64,000 nucleotides of DNA from Gammaproteobacteria bacterium. Lineage in GTDB: Bacteria; Pseudomonadota; Gammaproteobacteria; Pseudomonadales; Azotimanducaceae. Each line of letters begins with the position of its first letter. Within the stretch, counting starts at the first letter, position 1. The position numbers and the translations under genes were made by a program. Positions 18,507-27,505 of the stretch are shown here, piece after piece. The stretch spans positions 1 to 64,000 of the forward strand of contig VXYV01000006.1 in NCBI GenBank assembly GCA_009845835.1, read 5' to 3'. The notes under the pieces are model-generated. The model was not told where the DNA came from. It made no database searches and saw only the letters and a list, made by a program, of their open reading frames with translations.

Positions 18507-19049
18507 ATGAACAACCACCTCAGATTAGCCATACAGTATCTACAGTGCGGTGGAGTCGTTGCGCATGCTTGTGAAGGGGTGTGGGGAATCGCGTGTGATC
18601 CGTGGAATGAATTCGCCGTTGACCGAGTGCTTGGTATCAAACAACGCCCGAAGAAACAAGGGTTAATCGTGATTGCTCATGATTCCAATTGTTTTTCGTT
18701 TGAGCTATCAAGATTAACGGACGCAGAAGGTGCACGTATTGCCGATAGTTGGCCGGGACACGTTACATGGCTACTTCCATCGATTCGATTCCCAGAGTGG
18801 ATTACGGGCTCGCATTCAACAGTTGCCGCGCGAGTTCCTGATCACTTGCAAGCACGGCAATTGTGTGAAGGATTTGGTGGTCCACTCGTCTCTACGTCTG
18901 CGAATGTTTCCAACGAACCTGCTGCTAAAACGGCCGAGCAGGTTGCTAGTACTCTAGGCCACTTAGTCGATATGATTGTTCCTGGTGCAACCAATGGTGC
19001 ACATAGTGCTAGCAAAATTTTCACCGTAGACGGCGACGCAATTAGGTAA
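18507..19049 (+). CDS. tsaC: Threonylcarbamoyl-AMP synthase (TsaC/YrdC family)
   Basis: TsaC makes threonylcarbamoyl-AMP from threonine, bicarbonate and ATP, the first step of the t6A37 modification of ANN-decoding tRNAs. The 180-residue length matches TsaC (about 190) rather than the longer Sua5. The family marks are visible: an early GGVVAHACEGVWGIACDP corresponding to the PTET-GL region, LGIKQRPKKQGLIVI with the KxR motif, and VSTSANVSNEPAA near the end. The next gene, SURF1, begins 6 bp after the stop. In other gammaproteobacteria yrdC often lies near purE, as here. Confidence 0.9.
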   Translation: MNNHLRLAIQYLQCGGVVAHACEGVWGIACDPWNEFAVDRVLGIKQRPKKQGLIVIAHDSNCFSFELSRLTDAEGARIADSWPGHVTWLLPSIRFPEWITGSHSTVAARVPDHLQARQLCEGFGGPLVSTSANVSNEPAAKTAEQVASTLGHLVDMIVPGATNGAHSASKIFTVDGDAIR

Positions 19050-19055
19050 GAATAC

Positions 19056-19781
19056 ATGAAATCAAATCCAAGTCTAGCTGTTCGTAGACCTGTCGGTGGG
19101 TTAGGGTTGGGGGTCGTAGTTGTGTTAGCAGTTTTGGCTACGATTGGTTTATCCACGTGGCAATTCCTACGCGGTTTAGAGAAGCAGAATGAACGTACGA
19201 CAACAGTTCGAGACATCACCGAAGGGAATCCAATCACAATTCAAGAATACCGTGAAAATGAATCCTACTATCAGCGAATTCAGTTAGTCGGAAGTTATGA
19301 CCAGCATCACACCTATGTCGTTGCGTTCCAACGGCATGAGCAATTACCAGGTTTTTGGATCATAACACCATTTCATACGGATTATGGTTCGTTTTTAGTG
19401 AACCGAGGGTGGATTGGAATACATGGATCCTATCATGCGTTACCCCAGTTTGAAACACCCAAAGATACGATAACTATCTCTGGTGTAGTTTGGCCTGAAC
19501 TACACAACGTGAAGGACAAGGCCTACCAAGACCAAGACCTGAGGTGGCCCAAACGAGTTAATCGTATGAATATTCAGACGATGGCCGAACAAACAAACTC
19601 CTTTGCTGACGAGATTCGATTAGTCCATGACAGTCCAAGTGTGCTTACACCGATTAAGTTACATTTGAACCAGAGTTCCCCGGCTTTACACTGGGGGTAT
19701 GCTTTTCAATGGTTGGTGATTGGGGCGCTCATTGTGGGTGCGTATTGGTTTCTTGCCGTGCGTCGTGGACAATTGAGATGA
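19056..19781 (+). CDS. SURF1 family cytochrome oxidase assembly protein
   Basis: A 241-residue membrane protein with one helix near each end (about residues 14-32 and 212-232) and a periplasmic domain between, the standard SURF1 layout. SURF1 helps insert haem into subunit I of haem-copper oxidases. The family patterns are visible: LSTWQFLRGLEKQ after the first helix, LVGSYDQHHTYVV, FLVNRGWIG, and HWGYAFQWLVIG in the last helix. The stop overlaps the start of the SCO gene (ATGA), so both are translated together for oxidase assembly. No oxidase subunit genes are in the window. Confidence 0.9.
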   Translation: MKSNPSLAVRRPVGGLGLGVVVVLAVLATIGLSTWQFLRGLEKQNERTTTVRDITEGNPITIQEYRENESYYQRIQLVGSYDQHHTYVVAFQRHEQLPGFWIITPFHTDYGSFLVNRGWIGIHGSYHALPQFETPKDTITISGVVWPELHNVKDKAYQDQDLRWPKRVNRMNIQTMAEQTNSFADEIRLVHDSPSVLTPIKLHLNQSSPALHWGYAFQWLVIGALIVGAYWFLAVRRGQLR

Positions 19782-20422
19782 AATACCGAATTGGAATTTT
19801 GGTTGCGCTAGCATTCGTGGTAGGGGGATTCTGGTTTGTGAAATCTCACTTGGACAAACCTCTGGACTACGAAGCTCTTAAGGCTCTTGGATTACTGGAG
19901 CTAGACGAACCATTACACGTTGACTTCGATGGTTTGATTGCCGAAGGCGGGAACGAATTCGCCAAGGAACAACTGCTAGGTAAGTGGACTTTTGCTTTTT
20001 TTGGGTATGTCAACTGTCCAGATGTCTGCCCCGTGACCATGGGGATTCTCCGGACGGCAGAAAGTACCATTTCCAAGACAATTTCAGACGAAAAACAGCA
20101 ACGGTTTCAGGGAATGTTTGTTAGTGTAGATCCTAATCGTGACACGCAGACAGAAGTCAAAGAATTTGTGGAACATTTTTCGTCGAATTTCGTTGGCTTA
20201 ACAGGTACTGAAGCAGCAATATCGAAACTAGCTGCACAGGTGAATATTGGATATCGTAAAATTCCTTCAGCGTCTAAGGTAAAGTATCTCGTTGAACACA
20301 GTGAACGAATCGTAATATTCAATCCAGAGGGGAATTGCTATGGGTTTATTAAACCGCGTACTGATGTGTTTGATGCAAGCCAGCTAGCACAACTATACAA
20401 GGAACTGGCGAGAAGTGGATGA
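19778..20422 (+). CDS. SCO1/SenC copper chaperone for cytochrome oxidase
   Basis: The start is the ATG at 19778, overlapping the SURF1 stop; a longer frame from 19709 is a read-back. The protein (214 residues) has an N-terminal membrane anchor (about 4-22) and a thioredoxin-fold domain. The copper site is present: NCPDVCP (CxxxC) at about residue 84 and a later histidine in LVEHSERIVIF. SCO proteins deliver copper or reduce the CuA site of cytochrome c oxidase subunit II. Coupling to SURF1 fits. The typical FVSVDPNRDT stretch is also seen. Confidence 0.92.
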   Translation: MKYRIGILVALAFVVGGFWFVKSHLDKPLDYEALKALGLLELDEPLHVDFDGLIAEGGNEFAKEQLLGKWTFAFFGYVNCPDVCPVTMGILRTAESTISKTISDEKQQRFQGMFVSVDPNRDTQTEVKEFVEHFSSNFVGLTGTEAAISKLAAQVNIGYRKIPSASKVKYLVEHSERIVIFNPEGNCYGFIKPRTDVFDASQLAQLYKELARSG

Positions 20423-20501
20423 GGCCTTAGTCGTTGGGTGAGTTCAAATTTCCCAAATCGATAAATAGATTTAATTCCGAGGACACACTGAGGTCTATGT
20501 G

Positions 20502-21506
20502 ATGGACATGAGTAAACGGGTATCGGAGTACGAATTTTTTGATCAAAAATTTGGTATGGAGGGCATTCTTGACTGGATTCAAGAGGGACTGTATGCCAAA
20601 CCGAAACGGTTACCGACACAATTGTTGTTTGACAAACGCGGTGCCCAGCTATATGAAACGATAACACAGTTACCGGAGAATTCACTGGCTGGCATAGAAA
20701 ATGGGATCTTGCGCAGCAATCGCCCTAAGTTAAGCCAGTTCGCAGAATCTAGATCAGTTCTCATCAAATTTGGACGAGGCAATCTCACTAAAACGCGAAT
20801 TTTGTTAGACACTTTTGAACCACAATCCTACATCCCTTGCGACTATGCGTGTGAACCTTTAGTCGAATACGCGCAAGGCTTATTCAACCGCTACATGAAT
20901 GTTAATGTTTATCCGGTATGTATTGATAACTTTACCAATTTCCGAATTCCAACAGGCTTGGTAGCAGACGAACGTGTAATTGTTTTTCTTGGCTCTGACT
21001 TAGGTATTTTCTCCTATAACCAAGCGGTTTCATTTCTTCGAGGGTTAATCGAGACTATTGGAGATGGTGGAATAGCTCTAATCGGTGCCGATCTCAGGCA
21101 AGACCCACCGGCTATCCATAAAACTTACAACGACTTACGCGGAGTTGCTGCGAGGTTTAATCTGAATATTCTTGAACACGTGAATCGAATGACCGGTGCT
21201 AACTTTGATCTTGCACAATTTCGCCATCAAGCTACCTATGATGAGAAGTTACAGCGTGTGGAATTGAGTTTGGTGTGTATTGCTAAGCACGTGGTGTCTA
21301 TTGGTGGTGAGGAACTAGTATTGGAGAATGATGAACAAATCGTAACGGCGGATTACTACACATTTACCGACAACGAGATGACCAGTTTAGCGAGTTCCAC
21401 CGGCTGGGACACTATACATACTTGGAAAGACTCAAAAGATCGGTTTTGTGTTCAAGTTTTGCAAAGAAACGATGCTAATTTGATGACATTGGACAAACCC
21501 ACTTAG
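20502..21506 (+). CDS. EgtD-like SAM-dependent methyltransferase with altered substrate pocket
   Basis: The overall sequence follows EgtD (histidine N-alpha-trimethylation, ergothioneine route): KRLPTQLLFDKRGAQLYE, ITQLPE, YPVCIDNF, FLGSDLGIF, and ALIGADLRQDP followed by FNLNILEHVNR and FDLAQFRH. Several residues that bind histidine in characterised EgtD differ. The Asn of the GSxxGN motif is Ile, near residue 169. The TExS stretch near the end reads TADYY, so the Glu is Ala and the Ser is Tyr. The SAM loop reads KFGRGN instead of ELGSGS. No egtB is adjacent. It may act on another amine or be inactive. A GTG at 20499 and an ATG at 20508 are alternative starts. Length is about 334 residues. 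Confidence 0.75.
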   Translation: MDMSKRVSEYEFFDQKFGMEGILDWIQEGLYAKPKRLPTQLLFDKRGAQLYETITQLPENSLAGIENGILRSNRPKLSQFAESRSVLIKFGRGNLTKTRILLDTFEPQSYIPCDYACEPLVEYAQGLFNRYMNVNVYPVCIDNFTNFRIPTGLVADERVIVFLGSDLGIFSYNQAVSFLRGLIETIGDGGIALIGADLRQDPPAIHKTYNDLRGVAARFNLNILEHVNRMTGANFDLAQFRHQATYDEKLQRVELSLVCIAKHVVSIGGEELVLENDEQIVTADYYTFTDNEMTSLASSTGWDTIHTWKDSKDRFCVQVLQRNDANLMTLDKPT

Positions 21507-21656
21507 CGAGTTTTCCAAGGCAGTTCTTGATTTTCTTCGGTTATTGCGTACTTCGAGTCAGCTCATTCTACGATCGATTTAGGACAGTTTTTCCCATTAA
21601 GCTCACTTGATACTGGGAACAGTCGCCGTCGTGTAAGAAAGGATTTGAATCCAATT

Positions 21657-24356
21657 ATGATTAGCGAATATTTACGCCCACCAGTCATCCTAGTTGATGG
21701 CTCAATCTACCTGTTTAGAGGTTTTCATGGTGCTCCAAATTTCACGAATTCCAAAGGCCGACCGACCGGAGCCATCCGCGCCGTAGTTTCAATGTTGTTA
21801 CGTTTGTTAGACGATTATCCCGATAGTCCGGTAATTGTCATTTTTGACTCTGCGAAACCTACCTTTCGGCATGCCATGTATAACGAGTACAAAGCTAATC
21901 GTCCGCCCATGCCAGAAGAGTTATCCCTACAGATCGAACCTCTCCATTCTGTCATTAAATGTATGGGATTGCCACTCTTGATTGAAGACGGGTATGAAGC
22001 CGACGACATCATTGGTACATTAGCAACACAAGCGACTGAGTTAGGCCTTGAGACCATTGTGTCGACTTCGGACAAAGATATGGCCCAGCTGGTTAACGAA
22101 CACGTTACACTCCTTGATACCATGGCTGGGAAAGCCTTTAAAAGAGAGGATGTCGTCGAAAAATTCGGTGTACCACCCGAGAGAATCATTGATTATTTGG
22201 CTTTGGTGGGTGATACCTCCGATAACATTCCTGGCGTACCGAAAGTCGGGCCAAAGACTGCTTCTAGGTGGTTGAACCAGTATGGTGATCTCGCTTCTAT
22301 CCTGCGCAACCGAGATCACTTTACCGGAAAAGTCGGTGAAAATCTTCGCGCCTCCGTCGAATATCTTCCACTCTCACGTGATTTAGCGACGATTAAATGT
22401 GAAGTTCCACTGAACTTGAACATCTCCGATTTCCAACGCGCGGAAATGGATATCGAAGAGTTGACAAAATGGTTTAACGAGTTGGAATTCCGCACTCTAT
22501 TGCGTCAGGTGACAACTCCCTCGACCGCAAAATTTAATGAGAATACCGACGCGATCTTTGAAATTGTGACCGATCCACTAACGTTAGATGTTTGGGTTAA
22601 TCGGATTCGAGAACGAAAGAAATTATCGCTGGAATTGTTAGCACAGCGCGACTTGGGGGCAAATTACCAATGTAGAGGAATCGCGTTGTGTGCTGACAAA
22701 GAACGTGCTGCTTACTTACCAATTGACCATACTGACGAAAATTTTCGACAACTAGATTTCGTATATGTAATTGACCAACTCCGTCCGTTAATGGATGATC
22801 GTGAGGTAGAAATTATTGGTAACGATTTAAAACAGGTAATTAGTGCGTTCGCTAGTTGGGGAATTCATATAGAAGGTCCCCTTTCAGATACCGCACTAAT
22901 GTCCTATGTACTAGTAAGTAATGCCCCTGGTGGCCATCGAACTGCTTCACTAGCTTCCCGGCATTTGAACATGACGACGATAGATCGACTCGCATTGACT
23001 GGTAGTGGTAGCAAACGAATTCCCTTCGCACAGGTAGAGATACCCGAGGCTACCTGCTACATGGCGGAGTTGGCGCACACAAACTTGCGGTTAAGCGAAG
23101 ATTTGCGCCAACAACTGCAAGAAGAATTCGAAGACTTGGACTTGTATCACCGTATTGAACAACCGTTGACGCGCGTTTTGGCGACGGTTGAGCGGAACGG
23201 TGTGAGAGTGAGTAAAGCACCGATTGAAAAACTTGGACAAGAGTTAGATGAAAGGATTGAACGGTTGGTCAAACAAGCGTATGACGCCGCGGGCGAACAA
23301 TTTAGTTTAAATTCTCCGAAGCAAATACAGGAAGTGTTGTTTGACAAGCTCAAGTTAACATCGCCACGGCGCACTCGCTCAGGTATGCGGTCAACATCCG
23401 AAGATGTGTTGCGAGAATTGGTCGACGAGCATAAATTACCACAAATCATTCTGGATTATCGTACCGCTACAAAGCTCAATTCGACTTACGTTGAGCAACT
23501 TTTGAATTCCATCAATTCGGACACTCAACGAATTCATACGTGGTACGACCAAACCAGCGCTTCTACTGGTCGCTTAGCATCAAGCAATCCCAACCTTCAG
23601 AACATTCCGGTTCGTACTCCGGATGGACGCCGTCTGCGCGAGGCTTTTATTGCTGGAGAAGGCAGTGTGCTATTGTCAGCTGACTATTCCCAGATTGAAT
23701 TGCGAATTATGGCTCATTTCGCAGCTGACGAAAGTTTGCGCGAGGCGTTCGAAGCAGATCTTGACATCCATCGAGCAACGGCCGCAGAAATATTCGATAC
23801 CCCCTATGAAGAGGTTTCTGAATCCATGCGGCGTGACGCCAAGGCGATCAATTTTGGACTCATTTATGGTATGAGTGCATTTGGACTCGCGCGCAATATA
23901 GGAACTTCTCGCACCGAAGCAGGGGCATTCATTGATCGCTATTTTTACCAGTATCCTGGAGTTCTGTCATACATGGAAGAAACCAAACGAGTTGCTCGCT
24001 CGGCAGGATATGTTGAAACGTTAATGGGTCGGCGAATTCATTTACCTGATATCAATCAAACAGATCGCGTCCGACGAGTAAGTGCAGAACGGGTTGCGAT
24101 TAATGCCCCCATTCAGGGTACTGCTGCCGACATCATGAAACGTGCCACTATTGCGGTCGACCGAGCACTCACCGCCGGACAATATGATGCTCGAATGGTG
24201 TTACACATCCACGATGAAATTGTGTTCGAGGTAGCTGAGGATCAAGTCCAAGAAGTTAGCGGTCTTGTAATAGAAGTTATGCAACAAACGGCAAATTTAT
24301 CGATTGATTTGGTAGTGGATACTGGTGTTGGAAAGAACTGGAGTGAAGCTCACTAA
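21657..24356 (+). CDS. polA: DNA polymerase I, proofreading domain degenerate
   Basis: About 899 residues with all three Pol I domains. The 5'-nuclease domain covers roughly 1-290 (LVDGSIYLFRGFHG, SDKDMAQLV, GDTSDNIPGVPKVGPKTA). The polymerase domain is intact: motif A LSADYSQIELRIMAHFA, motif B RRDAKAINFGLIYGMSAFG, motif C HIHDEIVFEV. The middle 3'-5' exonuclease domain keeps the fold but lost its metal-binding acids. The FDTET motif reads LELLA, the NLKYD aspartate is Val and the YAAEDAD region reads YMAELAH. The chosen start is ATG 21657, 13 bases after AAGAAAGGA; a TTG lies at 21645. The stop overlaps the convergent engB stop by 4 bp. Confidence 0.95.
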   Translation: MISEYLRPPVILVDGSIYLFRGFHGAPNFTNSKGRPTGAIRAVVSMLLRLLDDYPDSPVIVIFDSAKPTFRHAMYNEYKANRPPMPEELSLQIEPLHSVIKCMGLPLLIEDGYEADDIIGTLATQATELGLETIVSTSDKDMAQLVNEHVTLLDTMAGKAFKREDVVEKFGVPPERIIDYLALVGDTSDNIPGVPKVGPKTASRWLNQYGDLASILRNRDHFTGKVGENLRASVEYLPLSRDLATIKCEVPLNLNISDFQRAEMDIEELTKWFNELEFRTLLRQVTTPSTAKFNENTDAIFEIVTDPLTLDVWVNRIRERKKLSLELLAQRDLGANYQCRGIALCADKERAAYLPIDHTDENFRQLDFVYVIDQLRPLMDDREVEIIGNDLKQVISAFASWGIHIEGPLSDTALMSYVLVSNAPGGHRTASLASRHLNMTTIDRLALTGSGSKRIPFAQVEIPEATCYMAELAHTNLRLSEDLRQQLQEEFEDLDLYHRIEQPLTRVLATVERNGVRVSKAPIEKLGQELDERIERLVKQAYDAAGEQFSLNSPKQIQEVLFDKLKLTSPRRTRSGMRSTSEDVLRELVDEHKLPQIILDYRTATKLNSTYVEQLLNSINSDTQRIHTWYDQTSASTGRLASSNPNLQNIPVRTPDGRRLREAFIAGEGSVLLSADYSQIELRIMAHFAADESLREAFEADLDIHRATAAEIFDTPYEEVSESMRRDAKAINFGLIYGMSAFGLARNIGTSRTEAGAFIDRYFYQYPGVLSYMEETKRVARSAGYVETLMGRRIHLPDINQTDRVRRVSAERVAINAPIQGTAADIMKRATIAVDRALTAGQYDARMVLHIHDEIVFEVAEDQVQEVSGLVIEVMQQTANLSIDLVVDTGVGKNWSEAH

Positions 24357-24958
24357 GTATTGAACATGGCGCGAATTTGTGAAACTACAGCCTGAAGTCC
24401 TAGGTTAGTTTTTGCCGAAAATACCAAGAATGTTGCGTGAGGATGTTCCTGCGCTAACAGCTTTGCAGCGCGTTGCGCAAGGTCTTTTTCCTGTTGTTTC
24501 GCTTTATCTACTTTGTTGAGGATTACAAGCATTGGAATTTCTCTAGTCGACGCCCATGCAATCATGTCTTGATCCACTGTTGGTATCGTGCGACGAATGT
24601 CGGTAACAAGTACTAGACCCACTAGATTTTTTCGCTGTTCGAGAAATTGATCAACTGTTTGCCCCCAAATCTCGCGTTGCGTTTTTGCAGCTTTAGCATA
24701 TCCATATCCGGGTAAGTCTACAAATCGACCTTCTCCCTCAACGGTAAAGAAATTCAACAGTTGAGTTCGCCCGGGAGTTTTACTAACACGGGCGAGTTGT
24801 TTTTCGCCGGTGATTCGATTCAGAGTACTTGATTTGCCAGCATTTGATCTACCGACAAATGCGATCTCGATAGTTTCATCCAACGGACAATCTCGAAGAT
24901 TGAGTGCACTCTTGAGAAAATTTGCATGAAACAATTTTGTATTAGACATTTCGGCCAA
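24353..24958 (-). CDS. engB: Ribosome biogenesis GTPase EngB/YihA
   Basis: EngB is an essential GTPase needed for 50S assembly. The 201 residues show the P-loop GRSNAGKSS, switch region TPGRTQ, G3 DLPGYGYAK, G4 NKVDK and a G5-like FSAKT. This is the complete set for the TrmE-Era-EngA-YihA family, and the PGRTQ-LINFF-like string is specific to YihA. It faces polA tail to tail with a 4-bp overlap, a common pairing in gammaproteobacteria. Confidence 0.95.
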   Translation of the reverse strand: MAEMSNTKLFHANFLKSALNLRDCPLDETIEIAFVGRSNAGKSSTLNRITGEKQLARVSKTPGRTQLLNFFTVEGEGRFVDLPGYGYAKAAKTQREIWGQTVDQFLEQRKNLVGLVLVTDIRRTIPTVDQDMIAWASTREIPMLVILNKVDKAKQQEKDLAQRAAKLLAQEHPHATFLVFSAKTNLGLQAVVSQIRAMFNT

Positions 24959-25028
24959 AACAATACAATTTTTCTAACGCAAGATTATGAATATACTAGT
25001 TTTTTATAGAGACAATGGAATTTGCGTG

Positions 25029-25724
25029 ATGGCTGTTTGCAACAGTGTTAAATTTATACTTGCTATGAGCGCTCTCGTTTTTTTTACTTATTGTGTTTTG
25101 GCGAGTGAAGAGGAAATATTTGAGGCAGGTCTCGACTACCTGATTTTAGAAGGCGAGTTGAAACGACCCGATACTGAAAAGATTGAAGTCGTTGAATACT
25201 TCTCGTACGGATGTGTTCACTGTTTCCGATTTGAACGTCACATCAAAAAGTGGTTGGAGACGATTAGTGAAGATGTAGCGTTCGCACGCGAAGCCGTTGT
25301 GATGCGAGAATCAGCGATCCCATACGCTCGTGCGTTTTACGCCGCGGAAGAGTTGGAGGTTACCAAGAAGGTACACGATTTGATGTTTCGAACAATTCAC
25401 ACCGAGAGGACCTCAATGCGGTCGGATGATCGGTTAACAACATTCTTTGAAGAACAGGTAGAGATCGCACCGGACGAGTTATTGGAAGTGTTATATTCAG
25501 AGAAAGTTAAAGATCGAATATTAGCAACTCATGAAGACTTTGATGTTGTAGGAAGAGCGTCGGTTGCTTCCACTCCGCAAATAGTAGTCGACAATCGTTA
25601 TGTTGTTACGACTCGAACGGCGGGGTCCCAAGCGCGCATTTTTCAAATTGTCGATTTTTTGGTTGACAGCATACGAACAGAAACTGAAAGCTCGCGCACC
25701 GAGCAAGCAGAACCGGCTTTGTAA
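25029..25724 (+). CDS. DsbA-type thiol:disulfide oxidoreductase with CVHC active site
   Basis: A periplasmic DsbA that would introduce disulfides into exported proteins. I chose the ATG at 25029, which gives a normal signal peptide (about residues 1-27, ending VLA-SEEE); an upstream ATG at 24987 would add 14 residues. The active site reads YFSYGCVHCFRFE, with CVHC in place of the usual CPHC. The cis-proline loop is STPQIVVDN. The Pro-to-Val change at the first X position should shift the redox potential. A second DsbA (CPHC) lies downstream, with cytochrome c4 between. Upstream is divergent engB. Confidence 0.88.
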   Translation: MAVCNSVKFILAMSALVFFTYCVLASEEEIFEAGLDYLILEGELKRPDTEKIEVVEYFSYGCVHCFRFERHIKKWLETISEDVAFAREAVVMRESAIPYARAFYAAEELEVTKKVHDLMFRTIHTERTSMRSDDRLTTFFEEQVEIAPDELLEVLYSEKVKDRILATHEDFDVVGRASVASTPQIVVDNRYVVTTRTAGSQARIFQIVDFLVDSIRTETESSRTEQAEPAL

Positions 25725-25979
25725 TTCGCGCTAGGACTCGCTACTTTGTTGGTAAATTGAGATTGCTTGCCTAGTCGATATAATTTTCACTGCTTACCTC
25801 CACCGGTATGCTGAATATTTAGTACGCTAGTTTTCGAATGGAAGAATTAGTGTCTACACTTTTGTTTTCAGCATCAGTTTACAGGGTGAGATGAGCATCG
25901 TTTAAATATTTACTCCTTAAGTGTGGTAAGTGGTAGAAGACACCATTTACTACCAACACATCTTGAGACATAATTCGTA

Positions 25980-26723
25980 ATGACTAAAAGTCGCTTGAAC
26001 AAATCGAACCTCGTGCAAACAGGGTTTGGTATTTGTTTACTTCTGCTAGTGTTATTCTTGCATGCTGATTCTCACGAAGAAGCGGGAGAAGGGACAACTG
26101 AACCAATCGTTGAAACTGATCCGCAACAAGAAGAAGTCGACGATCTTGCTCAAGCGGACTTAACGCTTCTGGAAAGAGTTAGCATCGAACGTGGTAAAAC
26201 CCTCTCTGGTACTTGCGTGGCGTGTCATGGCGACGACGGAAACACTCAAATCCCAGAGTATTCCAATATTGCTGGGCAAAACGAAAAGTATTTGTTGAAA
26301 CAGTTAAAGTTGATTCAATCGAAAGAACGTGAAATTGTGTTGATGGTTGGACAACTTGATAATTTCAATGATGACGATTTACAGAGCCTTGCTCGTTATT
26401 ACTCGTCATTAACGCCGATAATCGTACAAGCGAATCCAGACAACTTGGCATTGGGTGAAGCCATTTATCGCGGGGGCATTAAAGAGAAGAGTATTGCTGC
26501 TTGTACTGCTTGTCATGCTCCTCAAGGCACCGGTAACTTGCTAGCCGGTTTCCCACGGGTATCGGGTCAAACAGTTCCCTACTTAGTCAATACACTCAAA
26601 GAGTATCGTAGCCAAACGCGAACCTCTGATGAGGATGTCGGTAGTATGATGCGGGATATTGCCAAGAATCTTTCTGATGAGGAAATTGAAGCAGTAGCTA
26701 ACTATATGACCAGCCTGTACTGA
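25980..26723 (+). CDS. Dihaem cytochrome c4
   Basis: A 247-residue exported protein with two cytochrome c domains, each with one haem site: CVACHGDDG at about residue 78 and CTACHAPQG at about residue 177. This is the pattern of cytochrome c4, an electron donor to terminal oxidases. The signal segment (about 13-30, LLLVLFLHA) is followed by an acidic low-complexity stretch of about 30 residues before the first domain. Distal methionines are likely in the MVGQLDN and MMRDIAKN regions. In other gammaproteobacteria cytochrome c4 sits next to engB and dsbA, as here. About 255 bp upstream are non-coding. Confidence 0.92.
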   Translation: MTKSRLNKSNLVQTGFGICLLLLVLFLHADSHEEAGEGTTEPIVETDPQQEEVDDLAQADLTLLERVSIERGKTLSGTCVACHGDDGNTQIPEYSNIAGQNEKYLLKQLKLIQSKEREIVLMVGQLDNFNDDDLQSLARYYSSLTPIIVQANPDNLALGEAIYRGGIKEKSIAACTACHAPQGTGNLLAGFPRVSGQTVPYLVNTLKEYRSQTRTSDEDVGSMMRDIAKNLSDEEIEAVANYMTSLY

Positions 26724-26752
26724 GATTTTTAGTTGTATACGATCGGAGAAAA

Positions 26753-27427
26753 ATGCGTTTTAGTTTCCTGAAATCACTACTTATCGTTTTTGGATGTCTC
26801 TTTCTATTTTCTTCCACGCCAAATTCGGCACAAGAAGCAGAGTTCATTGAAGGGCAAGACTACTTGGTCATTCAAACAGAAATTAGGGAAGAGCTTGAGA
26901 TTGAAGAATTAGAGGACAAGATTCAAGTAACTGAGTACTTCAATTACAAGTGTCCACATTGTTATCGTTTAGAACCTGAGATCAATGTTTGGCTTGAATC
27001 GAAACCAGACGACGTTGAGTTTATCCGCGAAGCCATTCCGCTACGAAATCAATGGGTACCTGTCGCTCGAGCTTACTATGTAGCTGTTGAACTTGATGTC
27101 GTCGATGAGGTTCACGATTTGATGTTTTCGGCGATTTGGGAGCGAAATCTCCCTATGGAGCAGGAAGATTTAATTGAACGCTTGTTTGAAACCCGAGCCG
27201 ATGTAGAAGCTGAACTTTTTCAGGAAACCTACCAATCGGAAACCATACGAGATTACATGCGGGACGCTAGAACCAAAATGCAGTTATATGGCTTACAAGG
27301 AACACCTGCTTTTGTAATTAATGACTTGTACGTGGTGGATACCAAATCTGCGGGTGAAACTCCGATGTTCGAAATAATTGACTTTTTGATTGAGAAAATT
27401 CGGAACGAAAGGGACTCCGATTCGTAA
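26753..27427 (+). CDS. dsbA: DsbA-type thiol:disulfide oxidoreductase (CPHC)
   Basis: A 224-residue periplasmic oxidoreductase with a signal peptide (about 1-26, ending NSA-QEA) and the standard DsbA active site YFNYKCPHCYRLE. The cis-proline loop is LQGTPAFVINDLYVV. Its N-terminal mature region is close in sequence to the first DsbA (shared patterns QDYLVIQTE/LDYLILEGE and AREAVVMRES/IREAIPLRNQ), so the pair looks like a duplication that diverged. A GGAGA site precedes the ATG, 29 bp after the cytochrome c4 stop, consistent with one transcript. With CPHC it is the better candidate for the main oxidase. Confidence 0.92.
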   Translation: MRFSFLKSLLIVFGCLFLFSSTPNSAQEAEFIEGQDYLVIQTEIREELEIEELEDKIQVTEYFNYKCPHCYRLEPEINVWLESKPDDVEFIREAIPLRNQWVPVARAYYVAVELDVVDEVHDLMFSAIWERNLPMEQEDLIERLFETRADVEAELFQETYQSETIRDYMRDARTKMQLYGLQGTPAFVINDLYVVDTKSAGETPMFEIIDFLIEKIRNERDSDS

Positions 27428-27505
27428 TCGCTGTTGGTTTCCAGAACTGCCCTGTTCGATCCCCAGGTAAACGACAACTAGACCTACTTGTTGTAGTCTC
27501 ATTGA

